A stretch of 64,000 nucleotides of DNA from Canna indica (lineage: Eukaryota > Streptophyta > Magnoliopsida > Zingiberales > Cannaceae): the NCBI GenBank assembly GCA_034359265.1, contig CP136890.1, forward strand, positions 29,802,501 through 29,866,500, written 5' to 3'. Numbering within the stretch: position 1 is the first letter of the stretch; each line of letters starts with the position of its first letter. Below are positions 22,241-34,452 of this stretch, piece by piece. A program made the position numbers and the translations under genes. Below the pieces are notes generated by a model, which did not search any database, was not told the origin of the DNA, and saw nothing but the letters and a program-made list of their open reading frames with translations.

Positions 22241-22613
22241 GCTCCTTACTGAGGTAGAGGTGGTGTTCCTGCTCCTTACTGAGGTGGTGCTCTATTGAGT
22301 CCCTTGGGTGGGTTGGGTGCCTTGAGTGGGTTGGCTCACCTGGGTGCCTTCATGGACAGACTACCCTCCTTTAAATCTTCCTTCATGGAGTATTCTAACT
22401 TTTGTATTATGCATCTACATGAAACTTAGAATTAGATAACTGAAATCTATAATTTATAAATGGAATTAAATAACTTACATGCACATATGTATTTCCTGTT
22501 TGTGCCAATTGTTACTCCAAATCTCTTTGCTGCCACAGCCCTCTCCTTGTGCACAAGCTTCTCATAACTAACAGGTCTCTTAATAACATCCTTCTCTGGT
22601 CTCTTTGTAGGTG

Positions 22614-22714
22614 ACTGCACACCCTGGTTCTCCAAATTGATTTGCACACATTGGTTCTCCAAATTGATTTGTACACCTTGGTTCTCTAAATTGATTTGCA
22701 CACCCTGGTTCTTA
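22614..22714 (-). repeat. 27 bp coding repeats, about 3.7 copies
   Basis: Encodes NQGVQINLE repeated in the C-terminal part of the transposase reading frame. The 27 bp period is plain in the DNA. Confidence 0.85.
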
Positions 22715-24794
22715 TGTGGTCTCCCCTTTTCTTCCCCTGTGTCAAACATATTTGTTAGTAAACAAATTATATAAAAAAGATTATTAGTAAACAAGTAAGG
22801 ACAAATATTAAGTTACCTGACTAGATGATGGTTTACTTGATACTGGTCTTTTATCCTTGTTTTTGCATGACTTTTATTATAGCCATATGTATTGCACTGT
22901 GTACATTTTATCTGCACCCCCCTCTTACTCATCTTTGTTGTACTTGCTTGTTCCTTTTCCTTCTCACTAATATCCTTGTTCCTTGCTCTTTTTGATCTCA
23001 CTATTTGTCTTCTCACAATGGGAGGTAAGATAGGTTCAGACTCAACCTTTGTCCATATTTTTTTTCCCATTTAATGGCTGAATAAGATGCTCATATGCCC
23101 TTAGGTATGTGGACTTCTTAAAATATTCATGAACATATTTTGTGGGATCCTCTCCCAACCAATGAATTGATGAAATGACATGAGGACAAGGGATGCCACT
23201 AAGTTCCCACATCCTGCATGAGCAACAATTTTGTTATAGCTCTACAACATAGTTGTTATCCATGTGTTTAACCTCAAACTTCTTATATCCAATATGTGTT
23301 GCTATGCAGAAGCCACTAACAACTTTGTTCTCTTCTACTTTTTCCTTAATTTTAGGGCATATGGTATCATCAATTTTCATTATCATCTCCCTCTTTTCTG
23401 CCATCCTTTTCATTATTGTCCTTCTAATATCCTTTAACATGTCAATCAAAAGCCTATTTCTTGCCCTCAAAATATATCCATTAAAATATTCAGACATGTT
23501 ATTGTCAATGACCTCACATTTTGGCAATGTATTGATTTTAAACCTACAAAACTTGTTTGAACCAATTTTAATGAAATCATCATGTGCAACTTGAGAAAGT
23601 ACTTTCATCTCATACATGTGTTCATTGAATTGAGCTTCTGTGGTGCTCTTTGCAGCCTTCCAGAAAAGGTTCTTCAAAGCATAACCCACATGCTTCTTCT
23701 TCCAATTAGCATATAAATGCCTTGCATAGTTTCTATGTTCTGCATTAGGCATAAAAGCCCTAACTGCATTTTGAATACCCTACAAGAGACAAACAAATAT
23801 AAGTAGAGTATACATGAGATAAAAAAACAAAGTCTAAATGTTCACTTATACCTTCTGCTGATCACTTATAATTGTCCATCCAAAACCATCTACAATGCCT
23901 AAGTGTTCAGTTAATCTTATCAAAAACCACCTCCATGAGTCTTCATTCTCACCTTCAACCACAGCCCAACATACTGGAAACATCTGATTGTTTCCATCCT
24001 TACCAACTATAGACAGTAGTTGGCCACCAACTTCTGACTTTAAAAAACATTCATCCAATGAAATCACGGGCCTACAACCACCCAAAAACCCTTCTTTCAA
24101 TGCATCAAAACCAACAAACATTCTCTTGAATCTGTTATGACCCTCAACTATTGTGGAAAATAGCCCATGTTCATACACCTTCTTCAGTTCTGCTACATAA
24201 GATGACAACATCTTATAATGATCAGCCAATGAGCCTGATAAAACTTTCAATGCTCTTGCTCTAGCTCTATAACATACATTCTTAGTGACTGATATGACAA
24301 ATTTTTGGTCAATATCCATTTGCATTTCAAGTACATTCCAGTCTGGTTTTTCCCTAAAAGTTTTCATATAGTGCCTTGCAAGCCATTTAGATGAGGCTTG
24401 CTTATTTGTTGTTGGTTTAGAGCATTTATGCTCTGAATCATATATCTTAATCACAAATGATTCATTCCTTTGTGTTAAGCTTCCATAAATCCTCCAAGGA
24501 CATTTCGCACTACACCTAGCCTCTATATTTTTCTCACTAGACCTAGTAAACTTAATAGTCTTCCCATTCTTCAAAGCATAGTCTTGATCGAACAGCTTGC
24601 TTGAACTGTCCTGCTGACTCAAACCTCATATTAAGGCAAAATTCATCAGATTCTTTGCCCCTAAATCCTTTACCCTTCGGTTTTCTAAATTTTTTATATC
24701 TTCATCATCACTACTATTAGGTGTCTACACTGATTCAGTTGAAGTATCACTTGATGATTCATCAGAACTTGATGAATCATTATTCCCACCCTCA

Positions 24795-25015
24795 GCTTCC
24801 CTGTGTTGATCTCCTCCACCACTGGTACCTTGCTCATCTTTATTGTGTTGATCTCCTCCACCACTAGTATCTTGCTCATCTTTACTGTGCCGATCTCCTC
24901 CACCATTGGTACCTTGCTCATCTTTACTGTGCTGATCTCCTCCACCACTGATACCTTGCTCATCTTCCCTGTGCTCATCTCCTCCACCACTAGTACCTTG
25001 CTCATCTTCAAAAAA
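24795..25015 (-). repeat. ~45 bp coding repeats in the acidic linker, five copies
   Basis: Each unit encodes a variant of DEQGTSGGGDQHSK and carries CATCTCCTCCACCACT-like DNA on the plus strand. They lie between the PB1-like and MuDR domains. Confidence 0.85.
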
Positions 25016-25685
25016 TCTCTTATTTCTCTTCACTATTCTGTATTCCTCATCATCCTCATCACTTGTGTCATCATCTCCATCAAAATCAATATGTTGATGA
25101 GCCTCATCATGGTCATCTCCTTCATGATCAGGCTCCAAATTCTCATCCTGGTTCTGAGTTTTGAGAGCTTGTTCTAGTTTCTTTTTCCTCAATTCATACT
25201 CTAACTCCTTCTGAATAGAAGTGTATAGACCCACAACTTATCGCCAATTTACATATCTCCTTAACTTCAGTTTCTGTCTTTATCTCCACCAGTCCAAAAG
25301 ATAAGGGCTTCTTAGGGTCTTTGTACCATAATTTAGGTCGAGAGTAACCTAATGTCCCTACCAAGAGTCTCATGTCAGACAATGTAATTGTATTTGAAAT
25401 CATATCATCTTCTCTGACTAAGAGCAGTTCACCCCGCACATAGCGTACACGGGGTTCAAAAATTATTTGACCACCGTGATGTACTACAATCTCAAATTTT
25501 CTCATCCTACATGAAAATGAATATGCGACATACGGCAAAGAATCAAAAAAATAATAAAAAAATATATTCACATAATATTAGGACCACAACACATGGATTA
25601 AAAAAAGAAGATGTCACATGCAAAAGAAACCAAAAATATACCTGTTGTTTTTGGGACCACAGCTTCGCAATGTCCCCACCGCTTG

Positions 25686-26123
25686 TCCCTTCGTGCCCTA
25701 ATCTGACGACAAATACTCCAGAAGGCGTGCCCTAATCCGACGATAAAAATCCCCCTCTTCGCAGTGTTCGAGCAGACGAGCAGGTAAAATAAGGACTAGG
25801 GCATCGAACGTGCCCAATTTGGAGACGACGGGAAAATTACCATTTTGCTCGTCCCCATTTCAAAAAACATTAGCATCGGAGGTGGGTAATTTCGTAATTT
25901 TATGTTACCCTTTACTCGCCCGTTGAAATTATATGTCATGTTGGCAAAGTAACTTGCCACGTCATCGCCGTTAATGACCATGTCAGCAAAAACCATCAGA
26001 AAAGATGGTGCGTGCTAAACGGGGTGACGGAATCAAAGTTCGTGTATTTTCTTGCTACCGAAAAAAGTTTGTGCTAAAAATGAGAAAAAGTCCAAAGTTC
26101 GTATTTTTTTTGGGTATTTACTC
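25686..26123. repeat. MULE right TIR
   Basis: The 438 bp arm is complementary to 14120-14292 plus 20750-21020 and ends at the 9 bp duplication. Confidence 0.92.
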
Positions 26124-27055
26124 TATTATATAATTCAAGGGTATCAAGAAAAATATTCCCACATTGCCAAGGAACTTGGGTCTTGTTATTGATAAGATCC
26201 ACCAAAACTTTATAGTCAATCTCCAAGATGAGATAACTCAAGCTATTTGACACTACAAATAACAAAGCTTTAGAAATAGTTGTTAGTTCAAATAGGAAAG
26301 CCGAATGAGAAAGGAAATAGAAGTTTTTAGCATAAGTACAAGTTCCATGATGGTCTCTAACAATAAAGGCGGCTCCTCCTTCCTTATTCTCATAAGAACC
26401 ATCATAGTTTATCTTTACCCATTTTTCAGGAGGCCTAAGCCAACGAACTACTTGATTTTGAATATTCAAAGTCCCCTCAGATACACTTAATTTGCTTGTT
26501 GTATTGATTTGAGAAGGACAGGATGCGCATCACAGAGTTGAAGCAAGTGGGCAACTATTCACCATACATTAAATCATTTCTAAAAAATCAAATAAACCAG
26601 ATAGTGTTAGCAACAATGACTCTAGATTCCTTAGTCAATGAATGACTAGGACTCGACAGAAGCCAGTTACCAGAACATCATCCAATCCTATTGGTCATAT
26701 TTATATTGAGCTTTTGACCTAAAATCAACCAGATTTCGGAAGCAAAAGAGCAATCAAAAAAGAGATGTTGCAAAGATTCATCTTCTAAGCCACAACAAAC
26801 ACAACTTTTAGAATTTGGAAGTCCAAGCCTAAAAAGTCTGGTTTTAGTTAAAAGTCTTTTATGAAAAAACTTCCATAAAAACAACTTTACCTTGGGGAAA
26901 TGGTCAACTTCCAAATTTTTGCCCAATATAAAAAACTACCAATAGGATGTTCATCCAGATTTTTTAAGAAAAGGTAAGCAGATGAAGAAGATGCCACACC
27001 CTTCAAATCAGGCTTCCAAACAAAGTAATCATCATAGGGGTGGTTAGGCAACTCG
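26124..27055 (-). pseudogene. LINE fragment: zinc-binding RT region and RNase H
   Basis: The minus strand encodes a zf-RVT domain (26678-26926 and upstream to 27050: VKLFLWKFFHKRL...CVCCGLEDESLQHLFFDC). An RVT_3-type RNase H follows (26133-26469: KINYDGSYENKEGGAAF, ELTTISKAL, LILEIDYKVLVDL), so the Asp-Glu-Asp residues are visible. A 1 bp frameshift lies near 26905 and the spacer between domains has stops. The LINE is cut on the left by the MULE (its 3' end is at 13909-14119) and on the right by a CACTA terminus at 27056. RT proper and ORF1 are absent. Confidence 0.85.
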
Positions 27056-27559
27056 CACTACAAACATAATGCCATCTACTAACAACCATTTTCTGTTACT
27101 GTAACTCATAAATTCGTTGGTAAAACCTACACCAATGGCATGTGTATAATCGTTGGCTCAAGTTCCGTTGTATAGGGATTAGCCAACGGATTATCTGTTT
27201 GTTGGTAAATACTTGCACATGTGCTAACAGACTAGCAATACCCTTAGTATTGTCATTTCGTTAGTAGATGGGTTACTATACTAACGAAGAGTTTATCCGT
27301 TAGGAGAAAAAATCTGTTAGTAGAAAGGCTGAAAATCCAACAATTATTTTCGTTAGTAGATGTAAATTGTACTCTAATGAATGATATTTCCGTTGCAATT
27401 GTAGGTTTATGGTAGTGGTTTTAATCATTGAATGTGCGACATTGTGCTAACAATAATTTTCATTGCAATTGGTTAAAAATAATACTATCGAATGAAAAGA
27501 TATTGGCAAGCCAATTCTATATCAACATGCTTTCATTAGTATATATACTAGATATACCA

Positions 27560-30083
27560 TTCATAGAAATTGTTAGTAGAGAAGTCAACATTCGCAATCC
27601 AATTAATTAATAAATAAAATATCATAAAATATATAGAAAAATATCATAAATGGTAAATTTATTGATTTATTTATTCAATTCATATGAAATTACAAAAATA
27701 TCAAAAGACGATCGAATAGAAATTCTAGAATTGTGTTCACAAAAATTATTTCATCATTTCCACTCTCTTTTTTTAAAAAAATCCACTCTCTTTATTGTCT
27801 AAATCCCTACTAAATCTTAAAAGCTCTCCCTTGATTGATAATCGACATGCTTCCTAATTACGACTTGCAAAATAAAAAATTAAAAACAATAAATAATATT
27901 TCCTAAACAAAAGTATAAAATCATAAAAGAATCTCAATATGAAAAAGGAGTTAAAAAATAAAGTGTAATACAAAATATATTTTACCATTTTTATTTGAGT
28001 CATGACGACTTGATGAGGATGAACATGGCAAATTATTTGGAGAGTTGTTGGGATCAGTAGTGACTTCTGGTGCCTGTAAATATATATGATTTAGAGAATT
28101 GTCATGGCCGCTATTGGCTTCTGGCACCTATATGATTTAGAGAGCAATATATATAAGGATCAAAAAGAGATTAGAATAAAGAAGTAAAGAGATTTACAGT
28201 AGGTTGGAAACAGAAACTATTATAAGTTTCAAATATATGATTACAGAGCTGGATATTACATGTGTACTATAGCATATCCGTATTAGGCTTATATGATGAT
28301 CAGAATGTATATTGATAGGAAAATAGGGAACATAATTTTAATTTTTTAAGGGCATCGTAAATCAAATAGGTAAAATAGACAATTAGAAAAGTGTAAATAT
28401 CAAATTCAGAATGCAACTACAAAATTTAAGGCTAAAGGAAACCAAATCCAAAATTAGGAATTCTAAATTTACAGTTCAGAATTTGATTATGCTTATGTAT
28501 TCATTTAACAATAAAACACTGCATTTTTAAGTGTTAACAATATCAAAAAGATGCATTCGTAAGTCATAACACCAATACCAATAAGAGAACTATTAGAAGG
28601 TGCCAAGTGTATTATAACCAAAATAAATAAAGAGTAAGAACATTAACCTTTTCTCAGCGAAGGGACACTTATTCCCCCTCATCTCATGACCATTACAGTT
28701 CATGATAAGTTCCTATAAATATTAAAAGAAAATATCACTCAATAGATGTACCAATTGCTGAAACAAAATTTTCTACGCTTACCATTCCCTCCTTCCACGT
28801 AATTGATGTACCCGACAAATTGGTTGTTCCTTCGTCAGAAAATGCATGTCTTTATCAGTTTTGCATTTTTCAAATATGGGTTCTCAGAGAAGTTCTAAAC
28901 TTGCATGAACAAATTCAGTTAACAATGAACCAAACGGAGCACAAAAAGATATATTTTGCAATCAAATATTAGGATAATGGTATAAAAATAACTCACAAAT
29001 ATAATGGAGTAGCTTGTCTTCACATCCTTAAAATCTTCAATATCAATTGAATGCAAATTTGAAAATCTATAGTAGTGGAAAATGTCAAGTTTCAACAGCA
29101 ATGAATTTAAACAAAGTTATATGGGCTTGCTTCATATTAGTTAAATACAATTTGAATAAACATAAGTTATAAATAAAATATTATCAAAGATATCTATGTT
29201 ATCATGTCCTCCATCACTAAAAGCTTGTCTGCCTCTTGATCATTCTCAGTTAGAAGATCACAAAGAGCGGGATGACTCAAGAATTGCAATACAATAAGAA
29301 CAATACAGTAAACAAGTAGAAGTTCCTTAAGAAGACATAAAGAAGAAAAGATCAAAGAAACCAAAACTTAAATACCACAGTTAACCAAAAGTCAGAATAT
29401 CTTTGATAATATCATATCAAAGAAAGATTCCATGGGAAATTCTCTTATGGGGTGATATCTCACAAACATTAGGTATCTCAACTTAATTCTTAACCAAGTT
29501 AATTGGGGGAAATCAAACCTCCAAGGCAGACATTGTGGAAGCATCTTTCACTTTAATTAATGAGTTTTGCAACAACTCCTTTAACCTGAACGATCAAAAT
29601 TCTTATCAGGGTCATGATAGGTAAACTGAACATTTGCAAGTTGTCCTGGAAGAATACAAACATCATCCTTCAACTTCTTCTGAACTATCTCCAACTACTA
29701 ATCAAATCTGAAGAGCAACTACTAAAGGGGGAAAGAATGAAGAGGGGAGAGGTAAGAAAAACAAACGTGTTGAGGGTTTAAGGATGATTTAATCTGGGTG
29801 TTCTTGCAGGACAACAGAGAAGAAGGATTTGATCCGCTGTTGGGTGGGAGAGAGAGGGAGAGGCAAACATGGAGAAGGGAGGCAAGGTCCGGCGGCTGAT
29901 CGAGAAGATGATGGGTTCATCGTGAGCGGAGGCAAACACCGACGGTTGATTAAAAAGGGGAGGAGAGATGGGTTCATTGTGAGGGCTGGAGAGATGGGTT
30001 TTTGGTCAGGCGGGGAAGGGCGCCAAATATGAGTTATTTTGGTCGGCTAATAAAACAAAGGGGATATATTATGGCTGGCTGAA
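27560..30083. other. Interior of the outer CACTA element, no intact gene
   Basis: AT-rich sequence with only short open frames; 29800-30030 is purine/G-rich. I recognised no protein domain. Dispersed exons of an old transposon gene cannot be excluded. Confidence 0.4.
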
Positions 30084-30702
30084 TACTACTAGAATTTTCG
30101 TCATCACCGACGGCTGAATCCGTGGATGACCCGTCGGTGATAACTATCACGGACGACAAAGGGCGTGAAAAATTGCCATCACTGATGTGCACGTCTCAGA
30201 TAAGTTATGACGGCCGAGCGCCGCCGTGACACGTAATCATCAGCGACAGCCGTGTGCGCTATCGCTGATTTAAAAACATCAGTGACGACTCTAGGCGCTT
30301 GTCACTGATATTAACACATCAGCCACGGCCCGGTCCCGTCGGTGATACTATTAGCAACCGTATATTTGGTGCTGCCCAGGCCATCATCCATTTACGATAA
30401 GCTTTCAGCCACGGCTTAGTGACGGTCGACCGTGGGTAAGCCGTGGCTAAAGGTATATCCTGTAACTGAAAAAAATAAAAAATTTATAAATTCTTGTATA
30501 CAATAATATTTATAGATTACAATCTATTTTCAATCACATATTATAATAAGAAAACATCATACACATGCATTTGAAACCAAACATACAAGTTTTACATAAA
30601 TATCATTAATTTAAGCCTCAAACCGGAGGCAAGCAATTATCAAAATATCATATATATACAACAAAGTATCAAAATATAAACAAAATACAATAAATCAAAA
30701 TC

Positions 30703-32410
30703 TCATGGCTGCGGTGGAGGCAGTGGAGTTGACAATGACTGGGTTGGGAGAATCGATTAGGTCGAGGAGGACAACGACTGCGACATCATCGGTAGAAGAC
30801 CAGAGTGAGACACAATCTGAGTGAGGAGTGTTTGCATGTTCTGGATCGTCTGTCTCAACTCGTCATTCGTCCGTCTATGCTCCTACATCGCCAGCCTCTG
30901 CTCCTCCATCGTCTGCCTCTGCTCCTCCATCGTCAGCCTCTGCTCCTCCATCACATGTACGTCTCTATTGGGTGAGCTCCGACTCCATGGCCGCTATTCG
31001 GCTCTGGTCCTATGCTCGGGATGTCGAGGGCCGCTCACCAGCAGCCGGAGGGGTTGGTGCCCCAAGTAGCTCGAGCACGGCGCGTGCATGGCTAGTGTCT
31101 ACAAAGTCATAAATACGACCGTGCTCCCAGCTACCTGTAGTCTCCACCCAAGCTCCTACGTCGAACTCCTCCAGTGTGCCTCCACGCTCGATCACAGTCC
31201 TCGTGTAAGTTTCCTACACATGTTTATATTTTAAATATATATAAACTATAAATAAAAATTGTGTAAATTAAATAGACATATATAAAACTTACCATTATAT
31301 ACGAGGCTCTGCTATCAATGTAGTCCCCTGCTCCTCGTCGACGACGGTGGGTGCGCCCAAACACCTCCATCATCGACGGGCGTTGGACGGTGCCGTCCTC
31401 CGCCACTCGCATTTTACATTAGAAAAAAAATACACTAATATCATTATACACAATATATAATTTAATTAAAAATAATTAAATTATACATACCATACGACGC
31501 TCATGAACCGCAAAAGAGATGGAGCCACTAGTGTAGCGCACGCCCGTGCCGTCCCCCTCGGACATGCGATTTCTCGACGCAGTCCGGGAGACCTCCTGCC
31601 ACTTATGTGTGTCCCATCGCTCAACGAGCTAGTCTCAAACAGGGCCAGGAATCCACTCAGGGGCGTGTCCCCGAGTCTGCCCTATCTGTGTGGCCATCAG
31701 TCGTCTCATCACGGTCTGACGGGTCTACTGAAGCAGCCCATTATACCGAGCGCGAGCAACACGTTCCCATGTAGCCTCAACAAAAGTGGTCTGATCCTCC
31801 GGCCATGTATAATGAGCCTACAAAAAAAATTATTATTACCGATGAATATTTAACATTAACATTAGTTTAATTAATATACTTACTGTGAACTCTCGCCACA
31901 ATAAATCCATATGCTCATGGGGCATGTGAGACCATGTAGGCCACGCCCCGCGCATAAACTTCCGGATCGTCCCTGCTATCGTGCGAGGGACATCCTCCTG
32001 CTCAAATCTGCACAAAATATAAATTCATAATATGATATTTTGAAATAAATAAATTATAAGAAATAATTGATGCATATACTTACCATCTTCCGCGAACACT
32101 AACTGCTCTGCGCAGTTCTCCCTCGGGTGGCGGAGGGAGAATTTTGTTAGGCCCTCGTGACCTACGTCTCGAAGACGACGATCCTAGATCTGTAGAGGGT
32201 GGCGGAGGGATGGTAACCGGAGGTGAGGGGATGGTGGCCAGATCAGGTAAATGAATAGTGGACAGATCAAGTGGGGGGAGGGGGATGGTGGCCGGAGGTG
32301 GGGGGATGGTGGTGGAAGGCAAAGGATCAGTGGGTACAGGTGGGATGGGTGGTAATCGTTGGGGGGGTCCTACAATGAATGTCTCCTCGGGAACTGATAT
32401 CTCGAACCAT
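30703..32410 (-). pseudogene. CACTA second gene (Transposase_24 / Ptta-En-Spm type), copy A
   Basis: Exon model from aligned copies and splice sites: 32084-32410, 31884-32007, 31491-31817, 31293-31405, 30703-31213. The product has a Pro-rich N-terminus, then blocks that fit the plant Ptta/En-Spm family: HYTWPEDQTTFVEATWERVA, SGSISFAVHERRM, and DGTVQRPSMMEVFGRTHRR. A C-terminal coiled coil is built from MEEQRLT heptads and QTIQNMQTLLTQI. By family it corresponds to the DNA-binding partner gene of En/Spm elements. A frameshift in exon 1 and an in-frame TAG in the coiled coil (near 30930) make it non-functional. Splice sites are intact. Confidence 0.72.
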
Positions 32411-32467
32411 AGTTGTAAGAATTTAATATAATTAGATTATATATAATACATTAATAGATATATTGAT

Positions 32468-32570
32468 CGCAAGTCCACCATGGACGATTTGACCGTGAGT
32501 CCAAAGTGGACGATTTGGCCGTGAGTCCACAGTGGACGATTTCGGCGCGAGTCCTCAGTGGACGATTCTA
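32468..32570. repeat. Four ~30 bp tandem repeats
   Basis: Units of GTGAGTCCACAGTGGACGAT with variants, each itself containing the small palindrome GTCCA...TGGAC. They occur only in CACTA copy A, at the place where copy B continues into TNP2. Confidence 0.8.
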
Positions 32571-32850
32571 TTAATACTAATTAATTAATATTAAACTAAT
32601 TTCATTAATTAGCCTAAAAATAATTAAACCCTAATCAACATTAACCAAACTAATTATCTAATTAACAATTAATTTCTAATAATTAATAATAAAAAATTAA
32701 AAAATATATATGATTTAATTAAACACTAATCAAACTGTGATTATCCTAATCACAATTTGATTAGGGGTTAATTAAACCCTAATTATGTAATTGATAGGGT
32801 TTAATAATTAACCCTAATCAACCAACAGTAGTTGGCATCATTGTCGACTA
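32571..32850. other. AT-rich filler in CACTA copy A
   Basis: Short TTAATTA-type repeats without coding potential. Confidence 0.4.
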
Positions 32851-32935
32851 TTGTCTCCATTGGGGCCGATGGTAATCGGCCCCAAATCATGGCACCGACG
32901 TTTATACGCCAACGCGGAGAGGGCCGGGTCGACGC

Positions 32936-32937
<2 letters not shown>

Positions 32938-32986
<49 letters not shown>
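32938..32986. repeat. (GA)n microsatellite
   Basis: About 24 GA units in a pure run within CACTA copy A; length polymorphism is likely. Confidence 0.95.
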
Positions 32987-32990
<4 letters not shown>

Positions 32991-33978
32991 AGGAGCTAGA
33001 TGCATACCAGAATCAGTATGGTCACCGACGATGACTGATGGTGGCGACAACAGGCAGCGATAGACGGCAACCAGTAGCGACGAATGTCGGTGGCAACAGG
33101 CGACATCGGCGAGCAGAGAAGAAAGAGGAAGAAGAGGAAGGGTCGGGCGTGAACGCAAATAAAAAGGATTTTCACCGACGACTTGGAAGCCGTCGGAACA
33201 CCGTGGATTTATAATTTTATTATCACAGACGACTCTCATAGCCGTTGGTGAAGAGTGTTTTAATATTCATGGGCTGCGTTCGTGGCATTAATTAATAAGC
33301 GACAACTGCTTCCAACCGTAGCTAATGACTTATTCATATCATCGATAGCGGCATCCAGCCATGGCTAATAACTTATTTTATTTCGCGACCCGTGCGCGCC
33401 ATCAACAATGAGCGACGACTATATTCGGGCGTATGCGAGCCACGACTGATTTGGTTATTCACATCACCAACGGCTCTAGCGCCCCCGCGAAGCCATGACT
33501 AATAACTTATTTTATTTTGCGCCCATTGCGCGCCATGAACTATGAGTGATGGCTCTGTTTGGCTGTATGCGAGCCGCGACTAATTTGGTTACATCAGCCA
33601 CGGCCTTTGTGGCCGACGCAAAGCCGTGTATTACTCTGACGGCCCTGGCGGCCGTCGGTGATCCCCGTGGCTAATGTGGTATATTCTAGTAGTGAAAAAA
33701 GAAAGGGGAAATGAAAAAAATAGTGGTTTCTTAATTTGGTTGGCTAAATTATCAACATATTTTATATCTATCGATAATTTCGTCGATAATACCAACAAAA
33801 TAAATCGGTTGATCATAGTATGTTTTCTTGTAATGTGATAGATTTAAAGGCTATTGTTACTTATAAAATTAGAATTAGAGGCAAAATTCTTTTGATTTGG
33901 GCGCGGGCCGAAAATTTTGGTCAGTTGGAAAAAAACAAAAACAAATAATACAATGATTTGTGATGGAAAATATTAAAA

Positions 33979-33982
<4 letters not shown>

Positions 33983-34022
<40 letters not shown>
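33983..34022. repeat. (TA)n microsatellite
   Basis: About 20 uninterrupted TA units. Confidence 0.95.
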
Positions 34023-34025
<3 letters not shown>

Positions 34026-34452
34026 CATGTTTGATCGGCAATTGAACGCGACGCGGGAGAAGGAGAAAGGCGAAGAGAAGTAGATGGATTAATTTTTGTT
34101 CGTGAAAAAAAAGGGTTTTGCTCGCAGGTTTTGTTAAGCGGGACCGTCGAAAATCTCTGCATAGCGCAACATAAAAATGGTTAAACTGATAAGTTAACAT
34201 ACATCCCAACATCTAATTGAGACTTTTGTTGTAGTGTTATGAAAAAAAAAGGTGGATTAATTTTTTGTTCATGGGAAAAAATGGATTTTGTTTGCGGGTT
34301 AAGAAAAAAGGGTGGATTAATTTTAGTAATGGCTCATAAAATTTGTTACTATAGAAAATGTTTCACTAGCAGATTCATGAAATCCGTTAGCAACTTTACT
34401 AACGGATGCATATTCTGTTACCACTAGTTTACTCTACACCAACGACAAAGCA

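Larger units (their letters stand above)
22241..25505 (-). pseudogene. MULE transposase (mudrA-like)
   Basis: The probable start is 25505, just after an acceptor (TGTAG|G). Order: a PB1-like N-terminal domain (KFEIVVHHGG...LGYSRPKLWY, 25194-25505); an acidic linker with five ~15-residue DEQGTSGGGD repeats; a MuDR N-terminal domain (NGKTIKFTR...CPWRIYG); and the MULE transposase core with Asp in VISLDECFL and in IISDQQK. A clean 72 bp intron (23780-23851, AAG|GTATAAG ... TTGTAG|GGT) follows, then NAEHRNYARHLYANWKKKH, a SWIM finger (CSCRMWELSGIPCPH, about 23215) and a degenerate zinc knuckle (CTQCNTYGYNKSHA: expected His and last Cys replaced). A further exon with four NQGVQINLE repeats ends near 22470. 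Frameshifts near 25220 and 24595 and stops near 24720 and 23236 inactivate it. Confidence 0.9.
14120..26123 (-). mobile_element. Two-gene Mutator-like element (MULE) with 440 bp TIRs, carrying a nested Ty3 element
   Basis: Ends are GGGTAAATA (14120) and its near-complement at 26123, flanked by the perfect 9 bp duplication TATTATATA (14111-14119; 26124-26132), the usual Mutator signature. TIR arms of about 440 bp are at 14120-14292 plus 20750-21020, and at 25686-26123. Without the Ty3 insertion (14293-20744 and its TSD copy) the element is about 5.55 kb. It encodes a mudrA-type transposase (minus strand, from the right TIR) and a GRF zinc-finger protein (plus strand, from the left TIR) that converge on an intergenic zone with 31 bp tandem repeats. 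Both genes are broken, so the copy is inactive. Confidence 0.93.
30084..33694 (-). mobile_element. CACTA element copy A (deletion derivative without TNP2)
   Basis: The left end TACTACTAGAAT (first C changed to T) and right end ATTCTAGTAGTG are complementary. Copy B at 59108 starts CACTACTAGAATT and is similar over ~2.3 kb. Subterminal zones (30090-30440; 33160-33680) are full of CCGACGGC, GCCACGGCT and CATCAGCCACGGCC in both orientations. One gene of Transposase_24 type remains. The TNP2 region that copy B has after 61960 is replaced by ~30 bp repeats, AT-rich sequence and a GA tract. The 3 bp flanks (GAA/AAA) are not a perfect duplication. Confidence 0.8.
27056..34236. mobile_element. Degraded CACTA element (outer), carrying a second CACTA element
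   Basis: The left end is CACTACAAAC, cutting into the LINE, followed by ~300 bp of subterminal repeats in both orientations around CGTTAGTAGA / TACTAACG. Similar motifs (TACTAACGGATG, CGTTAGCAAC) occur at 34380-34440. A TTGTAGTG at 34229-34236 is the candidate right end, but 3 bp flanks (TCG versus TTA) do not match. The true right end may instead have been lost at 34453. No recognisable transposase remains. Confidence 0.6.

Noticed and set aside
26305..26490. Plus-strand frame over the LINE RNase H region
   Set aside because: It is antisense to a clear RNase H domain.
32851..33239. Frames with RERERER / SLSLSLSL runs
   Set aside because: They are translations of the (GA)n microsatellite.
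34229..34440. Confident right end for the outer CACTA element
   Set aside because: The TTGTAGTG is present but the flanking three bases do not match the left side, and similar subterminal motifs continue beyond it.
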